Assembly (NCBI GenBank): GCA_001051155.2
Contig: JYIP02000007.1
Span: forward strand, 2,110,342 to 2,174,341
Length of the DNA: 64,000 bases
Direction of reading: 5' to 3'
From: Chrysoporthe austroafricana
Lineage: Eukaryota > Ascomycota > Sordariomycetes > Diaporthales > Cryphonectriaceae
The translations under genes and the position numbers were made by a program. Positions 24,330 to 33,282 of this stretch are shown here, piece after piece. The notes under the pieces were generated by a model. The model did not search any database and had not been told where the DNA came from. It saw only the letters and a list, made by a program, of their open reading frames with translations. The first letter of the stretch is position 1, and every line of letters begins with the position of its first letter.

Positions 24330-24509
24330 ATGGCCTCCTAGCCTCCAGCCCCTCAGGGCGAGTAGTCCCCTGCTTGGATAAAGCTCGGCATCGACTACGC
24401 CCTGATGAACGAGACCAAGGGTGGTCATGCCGGACTTTCCATCATACCCTTTGGTCTCCACACAACCGACCTCCCCGCCCTCAGAAATTTGGCGCAAAGG
24501 TTCAGATAA
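24330..24509 (+). pseudogene. 60-codon relic with two TAG stops
   Basis: The frame from ATG 24330 reads MAS*PPAPQGE*SPAWIK, then LGIDYALMNETKGGHAGLS, then IIPFGLHTTDLPALRNLAQR, and stops at TAA 24507-24509. The TAG codons are at 24339-24341 and 24363-24365. Reading each as a mutated CAG restores a natural, polar N-terminus, and both would be CpA to TpA changes. Base composition inside the frame is clearly more coding-like than the AT-rich flank, and an AT microsatellite follows directly. I do not recognise the protein. It may be the remains of a small gene or the first exon of a longer one. Confidence 0.5.
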
Positions 24510-26078
24510 GATGGAATATATATATATATATATAGCGAAGCAGACGCTAGGTTCCCCACCAAAGGGGTAGGGGGGGTCTGGTAAGGAAAGGAGAGAAGAG
24601 GCCTTGAAGGAGGTCTGTTATCCCGTTTTGCTCATTGACAACTACGCTAGCCAACGGGTGCAATGACGAGGTATTAAAGACAACAGACCCTTGGAATAGG
24701 ACAAATTGCACGAAGAGGTCTACTTCTAAGCACGGCGGGCGCTTATCCGGTCTCGCAGTTTAGAGACGAAGGTCTACGTAAAGAGACAATAGGGGTCACC
24801 AGTGAAAGAAGACCGATTGATTTCTCCCAAACTAGAATAGAGGGTGGCAGCCCTGGCTTTATAGGTTTCTGATGAGAGCCTAGAGAGTGTCATAGAGCAC
24901 TGACAGAGCCCCTCACCCCCAGAATCATAGATGGATGAATGGGTGCGTGGGTGAGTGGACGAACCCCCAAAAAAGAAGCGAGGCGTTTAGCTTGGAGGGT
25001 GATGGTTTGCAGAGGAGGGAGGCGCACTTCAGGTTTCCCAGACACTCTCACATCAAGCATTTCACTGCGATGTGTTGGTTTCACAGTGGTTAGGCAAATG
25101 GAGTGTTTATCTAGTACGAGAAAGTCCAGCATTGTTCGCTATTCAACGCGAGTAGGTGGCTCGTTGTCTATCCGGTGTGACGCCTTGAAGCCGAGGCACT
25201 ACATACTGCATCCAAGGTAAGTAACAACAACGGAAACCGCCGCTGCTGTTGGAATTGTTCATCTTCTTACCTTCTTCCAATTCCGCAACACGAACACCCC
25301 TTGATGAGCCCCTCATATGCATCAGCGCTGTGCCCCCCATGAGCTTTTTCGTACGGCCCGCGAGCTAGGACACCAACAGCAACCCACGAAACCCCTGCCA
25401 ATGCATGCCTTTTCAAAACGACGGCTCGTCCGCAAAAACTATGAAGAGGGTTGACACTACGCAAGCAGCTGTCTTTGGGTGAAGGACAGGAGCTCTCGCC
25501 AAAGGTACCAACGCTCAGCCCGAGGCGCCTGATTCTCAGAAGCGGTGAAGATTTGACCAAGGCCCAGAATTTAGTGATAGCTTGTTGGTTCTATTCTGTG
25601 CTATGGGAATAGAGGGGTGGCTACTATTTCTTTTGTTCTACAAATCATGGCTCGGCTCGGAATCTGGGTCATCACGTTTTGTTACTCTGAATTTCCTATG
25701 TGCTAGTTGCAACGTTCTCCATTTGTTATTAATACGTCACTGAGATGTGGTGATTGCACGCGATGTGTAGAGTCCGATTGACTATTACCTCAGAAGCGCT
25801 CATATCTCTGAGAGGCTATGGAAGTTATTCTCACGTCTGGCCCATCATGACCTCCATGTCCCCTGCCATATGTTAAGAATCTAGGCCGCACCATAGGACC
25901 ACCACCCCCTCGCATGCCGGCGCCCGCTTCCAAAGTTGGAATTGGCGGTTCCGTGACTGCTAATACCCCGTGGATTTGACCCTCTCCAGGAGTAAAGAAG
26001 GCATGCTGTCAAGATTGGTGACTATGGGGTGCTGGACCTGGTTGGGGAGCTTCCCTAGCGAGAACGAGACAGTGGACA
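24510..26078. other. intergenic with AT microsatellite
   Basis: (AT)n at 24516-24534 opens the stretch. Frames of 80-97 codons on the minus strand (24890-25560) have no motif. A fragment near 26057-26080 (GAGACAGTGGACATTACC) repeats sequence found about 60 bases on, inside the truncated protease copy, and looks like a partial local duplication at its breakpoint. Confidence 0.4.
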
Positions 26079-26588
26079 TTACCTGGGGATGGCTCTGGAT
26101 TCTTTGCCTTCTAGAAGGAGACAGTGGACATCATCCACCACCGAGGCTTTTAGGACATCGTAACAAGCGGATGCTACCTTACAGCCTTTATCCCAACCGC
26201 AGGCATCGTAAGTGCCAGGCGGTACAGTAAGAATCAACCAAGTAGGGAGAGGCTCGTTCTCGGGCTCGCCTTTAATGCTCTGGTTGCCAAGGCGGAAAAT
26301 ATCGAGGCTCACCGAGGTGAATGTAGTAACGGCGTTAATGGCAATCCGGAGTTGCTGTACAACCTTTGGGATTCCGTTAGGGTCGGAAAAAAGGCTAACG
26401 ATAGGATGGTTTGGGGATATGACGTCCAAGCGCTTGTAGTCCTGGTCATTCTGCGTACCGTCGACTGCCGGCTTCCAGTCAAGTAGCTTGCGAGTAAGAT
26501 CGGTATCCGATGTACCGCTGAGCATAATGAAGGGCGTGCCCTTGACGAAGTGAGCAAGGGCGTCCTTGTTGGGAGTGGAGTCGCTCAT
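26079..26588 (-). pseudogene. 3'-truncated paralogue of the trypsin-like protease
   Basis: The frame starts at ATG 26588 (MSDSTPNKDALAHFVKGTPF) and is open for about 165 codons, matching only the unnamed N-terminal domain of the gene at 19755-21563. Shared pieces include DLTRKLLDWKP, HPIVSLFSDPNGIPKVVQQL, GTYDACGWDKGCKVASACYD and VHCLLLEGKES. By eye about two thirds of residues agree. Similarity ends after GKES (about 26097); the frame then reads RAIPR and stops, so the whole catalytic part is absent. The copy has no internal stop, unlike the longer one, and it keeps Trp where that copy has TAG. It is in the same orientation, 4.5 kb upstream of the other copy's start, consistent with an old tandem duplication followed by deletion. 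It could also be expressed as a stand-alone N-terminal domain. Confidence 0.72.
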
Positions 26589-27043
26589 TGTCGATAGATT
26601 GATAAGAGTTCGGGGGAACAGTTGGTTTGGTAGATGAGAAGATTGGTTTGATTGTTGAAGTGCGATCAATCCAGGAGGTTGTTGTCTGAAGAAGAGAAAG
26701 AAGGAAAATCAAACAGATGGCCATGCGCACTTGCTTATATAGTAATAGTTGACGGCTGAGTGAAGGTTAACGTTAGGGTTGTTAGTGTTAATGGGGCATA
26801 AAGGGAGCTTGTGAATGAGAACTTGAACGGCGGGCCCAGCCCACCTCGTCGTTGTCGATACGTTTCTCGTCATCCACCGGAAGCATTTGGTCTCGGTAGT
26901 CAAAGCTACTCCATCTCAAAGCCTAAGTTGGCTGGAAACTCGTCCATTCCTGGCAAGGCTGTGTTTCGCTCCCAATTGCCTCGCTAGAACCGTCTAACTT
27001 GATAATTTTCGTAGCAGATATATAACCAGGCCGTCACGTCACT

Positions 27044-27238
27044 ATGGAACCGAACGCCAACCGCACCGCTCCTCACCCGCAAGGAACGTTACCGCAAGGA
27101 ACGTTACCGCAAGGAACGTTACCGCAAGGAACCCCGGTATGCGTCTGCACAGATCCTGAACATGTCGCTTGCTCGCGCACAAGCTATCCCGCATTGCGGA
27201 GGATGGTCGATTCCGTTCTGGGAGACCACACCACGTAG
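27044..27238 (+). CDS. possible small protein with PQGTL repeats (uncertain)
   Basis: ATG 27044 opens a 64-codon frame starting MEPNANRTAPH, followed by a five-residue unit (PQGTL) repeated nearly four times because of a 15-bp minisatellite. A good donor, CCG|GTATGC, follows the last unit at 27136, so the true protein may be spliced onto an exon I could not locate. No homology is recognised. It may be a chance frame across a repeat. Confidence 0.2.
   Translation: MEPNANRTAPHPQGTLPQGTLPQGTLPQGTPVCVCTDPEHVACSRTSYPALRRMVDSVLGDHTT
27077..27131. repeat. 15-bp minisatellite, 3.7 copies
   Basis: The unit CCGCAAGGAACGTTA starts at 27077, 27092 and 27107 without change, with a fourth partial copy ending at 27131. 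The length is a multiple of three, so the reading frame is preserved across units. Confidence 0.92.
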
Positions 27239-28323
27239 TGCTTGTGACTGTCTCTAGACAAGTTGGCTGTCTCGTCAGTGGTCGACTTTCGACTCCTAGA
27301 GTCGGTGCAGCTGTTGTCCTAGCAGAGTGTGCCCCCTCTACACGTGATGTAGGACAATCTGCCTAATGCACCCCTGCTCGAGACATTCTGTCAGTCCATG
27401 AGCACCTTGAAGTCGAGCCTCAGGCAAGCCCATCTCAAATGCTTGTATTGGGTTAAGGTGAATCGAATGCCCGATAAGTAAGGTCGAGACACCAGTTGGC
27501 AAGAAATCCCTCTTCATGAAACGCCACCGGCCGAGCTCAGCGGAGAGAACGGGACACAAAGAGGAAGGCGCCCAAGCCTCTGCCTGACTTCACATGAGAT
27601 CTGGACGGACGGAGATTGGATTGTAATAGGTCAGGGAACACTTAGGGAAGCGGGCAGGCGGGCTGGGCTAGCTCCGGAACAGCTATGTTCATGTTGTCGA
27701 GAGATACACCAAGTCTGGCAGCACATAGACAATTGAGTGAAGTTAAATAATCAAGTGTGCCGGATGAACATCGAACTAAATGGGTGAGCAGAAAGACCTG
27801 TCAAAACATGTCGAAGAGGGAGCCGTCGACCGCGTCAGACTGGCAGCGATATCTCTGAATATGAACAAGCAGATAAAAGTGTTTCACTTCGCATTCCGAC
27901 CAAACCCCTCCTTAGTCTCCTCTAAAGTGTGACTCACGTCTTTCTCTTCCAGCCCTTCTGCAGTTGGCCACGCGAGAGGGCTCGGCAGCTTTGGCTGGAT
28001 TGCGCATAGTATTAGTCTTTGGGTGAGGGATCGAAGGCCTGCTGCCGCAAGAAGACTAGGGTGTTGACATAGGCAACTACCGAGTTTCGAGCCCTTGGAG
28101 CGGTGGCACTGTGTTTGCGTCTTTTCGTGCACTGGCCCGGGTGTCTCCCGATGGCCGTCCAAAGCAAATTGCACGTCAAACCGACGCATCTAAATACCAT
28201 GTCCTGACCGCGGTGGAGTCGGGACCCGGGGGATGAAGTCTAGAAATTTTGACGGGAAAGTCACGCCTAGGGTTGGCGCACACGGCTGTAGCCTCGAGGT
28301 ATCCAGCCCACAGCCGACCCTGA

Positions 28324-28414
28324 GCCCGACGTGGGGGTCGAACCCACAACCTTGAGATTTCAGAATCGGAAACTCTGTAAGAGTCTCACGCTCTACCGAT
28401 TGAGCTAGCCGGGC
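28324..28414 (-). tRNA. tRNA-Lys(CUU) with 19-nt intron
   Basis: The acceptor stem pairs GCCCGGC with GTCGGGC (one G-U). The D arm is GCTC..GAGC, the anticodon arm TGAGA..TCTCA, and the T arm GTGGG TTCGACC CCCAC. The loop is CTCTTAA, giving anticodon CUU. The intron (28377-28359, starting CAGAGTTTCC) sits one base 3' of the anticodon, the canonical place for nuclear tRNA introns. The mature length is 72 nt before CCA addition. Internal A and B boxes are intact, so it should be transcribed by RNA polymerase III. No strong T run follows immediately on the 3' side. Confidence 0.95.
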
Positions 28415-29183
28415 GCCTTGAAGGCGCTTGTTGATATTGTCTCAACGGCAGTACTCAAATAGTCAATGCATAGAGCTGCTTCAGGGGCCTCTACCACGTG
28501 CTTCGTGAACGTACGTACGTACGCACGTCTATGACGAACTTTTGTCACCTGTCTATAGCTATCATGGTACTCGCGTGCGTCCCCCCCTGGCTTGGCTCCC
28601 ATTTACTTCCTTGGTCCTGCACATGCACGTCGGAGCCCGCGCAATAAAGGTGACGCTCGCCTAGCTGGGTGCCCAGCACCTGGCGGCCCGAGCTGCGTGC
28701 GCCTCGGTCGGGCATGGCAACGACGTGTACCCCCTACTCTCCTGTACTACGCTGTACAGTCGCTCCGGGGCTGCCGTCCAGACCTGACAACAGCCGGATG
28801 CCTCCCGCCCTCCCGGGCTGGGCCCAGGGCGCGCGCGAACAGCGCGCGCACGACGGCGACCCAGACGGCCCGCGGTGCGCTGGCCGCTTCCCGTTCGTGC
28901 CGCCGCCTCCCATCACGCGCGCGGCTGGGCGTGCCGGGCTCGCGAGCAGCACCAGCTCTCCCTCCCCTGGCGCGGCGGGAGACGCCGCGAGGCGGTCACG
29001 GGCCCGTTGCACGGCCCAAATTACTGTCCCATCTCGCGTGCCACGAAGCGGGCATCGGTCCACCTGTGGCCCACGAGAAGCTTATTTTCGTGCGGCAGGC
29101 ATTGGGGCCTGTCATTGGGTGATCGGCCATCTGCGAAAGGTGGCCCGGGGCCCGAGCCGACCCTTGGACCCGGCAGGTCTCAC

Positions 29184-29401
29184 TTTTTTTTTTTTTTTTT
29201 TTTTTTTTTTTCCCCCCCCCTTTTTNGTCCCCGGGCGTGGCCTCCGCCCCGGGCGGCCGCACCCGGCGCTGGGGGGGGCCGCGTACGGGGCGCCGGACCC
29301 CCCCCCCCCCCCCGGGGCGGGGCCGCGGGTCTTTTGTTTGTTGTTGCTGGGTCGCTGTTTGGGGCGGTCGGTCTTCTTTTTTTTTTTTTTTTTTTTTTTT
29401 T
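29184..29401. repeat. poly-T/poly-C block around one ambiguous base (N at 29226)
   Basis: A run of 28 T is followed by nine C, five T and the N, then a C run near 29300 and another run of about 25 T near 29377. It closely resembles the block at 15.2 kb. Treat as a low-quality join. Confidence 0.8.
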
Positions 29402-31945
29402 CCTTTCCCCCTGCGTGGCTTTCGCACCGCGCATCCGCACCCAGCGCCTTGGGCGGCCTCGTACTGAGCGCCGGAACCCTCGCCTCCACACGGCGCAGGG
29501 CGGCAGGGCGGGTGATGGTAGGGCCAACAGGCCCAACCTGGCCGTCCCACGCGTCCCGCAAACCACCAGACGCCACGCCTGCGCTGGGCGCTGGATGCTG
29601 GATGCTGGTTGCTGGGCAGCCTCGAGCCTGTTTCGACCCTGACCTCTGCCCTGCTGCCGCCCGTGGGCGCGGGGCGGTATGCCGCACAGGGCAGGTCGGC
29701 GAGCTGGCAGCCCTGGGCACCAAGGCCGCCGCCAAGGCGCCACAGGGCCGAGGCAGGGTGAGGTGAGGTGAAGCCACACGAGGGACGGTCAGGCTGAGGT
29801 GGCATCATCGACCCCCAGCCGAGGGATGGCAGCCACACTGCCGCCGTGCCAAGCAGGCATAGCAGGTACACAGGCAGTACTTGCGACGTAGGGCCTCCAG
29901 CACGCTCCGCAGCCCGTACTGCGACTGGGCAGTCCGCTGGCAGCCCTCTGGCAGCCCTCCCCACGCCCCCCCCTGGCCCTAGATCCGGCCGGTTGGGCCT
30001 CACCAGGAGCATGCCTGTCTATCTGTGTGCAGGGCTTGCACTAGCCCGCGAGCCTGTCGTCACCCTTCATGTACTGCCAACGCAGCGCGCATATGGTACC
30101 TTTGCTCTTGCAGGTGCCCAGCATGAGACTGACTGCAGTGCAGCAGCAAGGCCCGGACTGACGGATGCCCTTGGGTTGGGTTGCAGCCCCGAGGACACCG
30201 CCATTGTGTGCATGGACAACATGACGTTTTTGTAGTCTGTCGCTTGGGCTAGGAGGATCCGGGAGGGGTGGAGTGGTACGGACATGACTGACGGAGAGGC
30301 CGAGTCGAATCTTGTTTGTGCGCGCATGTCCTCCCCGTCCTCACTGTCTGCCGGGCCTGTCCTCGCCATGCTATGCTGCCCCCTTCCGCCTCCTGCCTGC
30401 GTGTTCCGTGGGACGGGGGAGGGGGGAGGAGGGAGCCGGCGAGGACGCCCGCGAGGGCCTCGAGGCCGCGACGGTCCGCGGCATCAACATCACCAGGCCC
30501 GCGCCTCTCCCTCTGTGCACGCTAGGGGGGAGGTGCAGCCCTCGACGGGCGGCTCGCCGGCCCTGGGGGCTGCTGGGCTGATACCGCGCGGTACCTGAGC
30601 GCTACCCGGTTCGTAGAGGCTGACAGGGATGGTGGGGGGGGGAGAGCTCTTGTGGGGACGCTGCATCATCGGGCTGTTTGTCTGTCCTCGTTCCTGGATC
30701 GTGGGCGGGAAACCGGGTGCATAACTCATGGCCGTCCACGACCGGCTCGCCTCGACGAGACGTGGCCGCGCGGTGCTGCTTCTTATGTACCGGCGGCCCC
30801 TGAAAGGGAGGCGGGCGGAGGAGGAGAAAAGATGCTTCTGCCTCTGGATGGGGACCAGGACTGCCATGGGGCCTCGATGTGGGCGGTCATCTCCCCGTAT
30901 CCATCCCGGGGGGGAGGAGGAAGGGCCTGGCGCCCCGTACCAAGGGCACTCGTACTCGCACCGACGCTGGGACGACGAGGGAGCTGAGGCTATATCGGTA
31001 CCAGATACTACGTACTGGCATGTATACACTGGGTAGTCCGGGATACTTCTTACTATTACACCGTACGGGCCAGGGGGGAGGGGGAGGAGGAGGGCAAGGG
31101 GCAGCGCGGAACATGGAGTCTGGGGCAACCGAACACGGGCCAGCAGCCTTCGACCACGAGACTCCGGGATGGACAATGGCACGGACGCTGATCTCGCAGA
31201 CCGGCTCCAGTCCCAATGCCAGCTCCTCTGGGGGAGTCTCCGCGAGGGCAGACCCAAACATCGCAGAAACACCCTGTTTCCCCCTTGTGTAGCCAGGCGC
31301 AGCCCGGCGTACGCAGTCCGCGCCACTCGCCTCCCACCCGTCCCTCCTCCTCCTCCTCCTTCTCTCCCTCCCCCCCCCACGCCCGAGACACAGAGACCCT
31401 CCCGAAGGACGACCAGGACCTGCATGCACGAATTGCGGTGTGTCTTGCGTGTGTGCGTGTGCATGTGTGTGTGAGAAAGAGAGGAGAGCCCGTCTTATTT
31501 CTCGCCTCGCCCTGATCGATATTCTACTAGCCGGCCACGAGGGTCCCCCTTCTTCCTTCCGGCCGTCTCTCTCCTCTCACCCTCAGCCTTGCCTCCTGGT
31601 GCCTGCTTTCCTGCCTACCAGCAGATCATCTCCCTGCCCGTCACCTGGGGACCGCGACAGCACCCACGAGGCGCATAGAGAGGCCGGTACAGACAGAGTG
31701 CCAGACACGGACTACTACTCGGTACAGACTGGACTACGGCAAGCATGAACGCGACCCTGTGACGAGGAAGCCAATCCACCTCGAACCTCGCAGAAAGAAG
31801 AAGAAGAAAAGAAAAAAACATCCGAGGCCTGTGCACGCACGCACGCACGCATCGTCTGACCCAAGCGGCCGCACCCGTTGGGGCCTTAAAAAGGAGCTGG
31901 GAGCTGTCCACCCGTCGCATACAGACAGCCCTTGTCCTGGCCAAA

Positions 31946-32010
31946 CGCGACCGCGACCGCGACCGCGACGACGACAACGACAACGACAACGACGACGACG
32001 ACGACGACGA
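31946..32010. repeat. compound CGA-type microsatellite
   Basis: Units GCGACC, then GACAAC, then GAC repeat for about 65 bases. It is in a region with no supported gene. Confidence 0.85.
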
Positions 32011-32271
32011 TTTGTGCCATTGACGTGCGTTTAGGACCTGGGAGGGAGCCTCAGCAAACCCCCCACCACCCGACCACCCGCCTGACCCGAGTTCCACCAG
32101 GCGCCGCGGGCACTCTCAGCAGGGGAGGGGCTCTAAGGCAGGTCGACGTGGAAGATTGGGCTGCCCGGCTCCGTCACAGAGGCTGCGGCCAGATCACCGA
32201 CCCAGGCCAGCCGAGCAGATCATCCTGTCGGCGCAGGGTTGCGCTGGAGCCGACCGGTTCGGGCATCACCG

Positions 32272-32328
32272 TCAGCACCACCAGCACCAGCACCAGCACC
32301 AGCACCAGCGCCAGCGCCAGCGCCAGCT
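32272..32328. repeat. CAGCAC/CAGCGC hexanucleotide repeat
   Basis: The units change from CAGCAC to CAGCGC along the tract. It reads as open on several frames, which explains the low-complexity frames there. Confidence 0.85.
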
Positions 32329-33282
32329 CTGGCGCCAGGCAGGCCTGGGCCGCAGGCGAACACCTCACCACCCCCAAGCAGACACGCGGGCGACAGCGAC
32401 GGCGAGGGCGCGGCGGCAGTGGAGGTGACGACAGCGACAGGTTGCATACATACATACATACACACGTCCATGCAACACGGCACAGGTCTGTCGACCCGTC
32501 TTCCTTTTATCTCCCCCGCAGGATGCTGGGCCTGACTAATAAATAAATGGCCGGTCCCCAGTGTGGAGGTCCCCAGCGCGCATCACATCTCATCTCAGCT
32601 GCTGCTGGCATCCGCATCCCATCTGACCAGCGCGCTGCCAGGCTAAATCTAGCAGGATCCCGCAGTGGTCGTTGGCCCCAGGCCCGGTTCGCTGTCCTGC
32701 CCGCCACCGGCCTTTGTTGCACTGCAACGTCACCCAACCTCCCATTTTCCCAATGCCACGAATCGCGCCGCAACCACTAGACCCAGACTGCAACGCAACG
32801 TCAACAGCGGCGCGCGCGTACCAGAGTGCCGAGGCAGCGCCGCCCAGCGCTCCCAATTGATCCTCTGCGCTGGCACCTCTCCTCCCTCTCGTCGGTGCGA
32901 CGGCCTCCTCTGCCTGCACACGACCTGCCTGGTGAGTCTGGCGAGCACCTCTCCTCCCCCCCCCCGCCCAGCGCCCCCGGCTGCTGCCCCGCTACCCGTC
33001 GTTCCGCGCGGCTCGCGGCCCTCCGAGCTCGAGCGCCTGGAGCTATCGCCAGCCTCCGTGCTGGTTGGTGTTGGTCGCGCACCCCGGCGGCACGGGTCCC
33101 TCCCTGACGCCATCTTGGCCCTCGGGTCCCTCGAACCAGCCTCAAAAAAACGGGTCCAGCTCGCTGACCGCTTCGAGCGTCTCGCCTCTTCCAGGGTTCT
33201 TCATTCCAGGGCACGAACCGACCTCCACCACCCTCTACTTTCCCCCGTCACCACTTTCCGCAGTGGTGACTGACTACTCGCA

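Larger units (their letters stand above)
26589..28323. other. intergenic with a short repeat ORF
   Basis: 5' flank of the truncated protease copy, the minisatellite ORF at 27044 (listed) and about 1 kb without supported genes. A minus-strand frame at 27884-28189 has a GTGAGT donor-like site but no motif, so it is not called. Confidence 0.4.
28415..33282. other. GC-rich stretch with gap, homopolymers and microsatellites; no supported gene
   Basis: Almost every frame is open for 100-360 codons on both strands, which reflects GC content rather than genes. The main landmarks are the poly-T/N block near 29.2 kb and two microsatellites near 32 kb (listed). A GTGAGT donor at 32932 could belong to an untranslated or undetected first exon of the gene at 33.3 kb. 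Confidence 0.4.

Noticed and set aside
27884..28200. Minus-strand frames with a GTGAGT donor
   Set aside because: No downstream exon with a compatible frame and no motif could be found.
28500..28530. CGTACGTACGTACG palindromic run considered as a regulatory site
   Set aside because: Simple tetranucleotide repeat, with no gene positioned to use it except the tRNA, which has internal promoters.
29000..30012. Very long frames on both strands in the 29 kb region
   Set aside because: They run through poly-T, poly-C and the N; they are artefacts of GC-rich, low-complexity sequence.
30490..31464. Minus-strand frame of 324 codons
   Set aside because: Equal-length frames exist on the plus strand, with no conserved motif and no splice logic.
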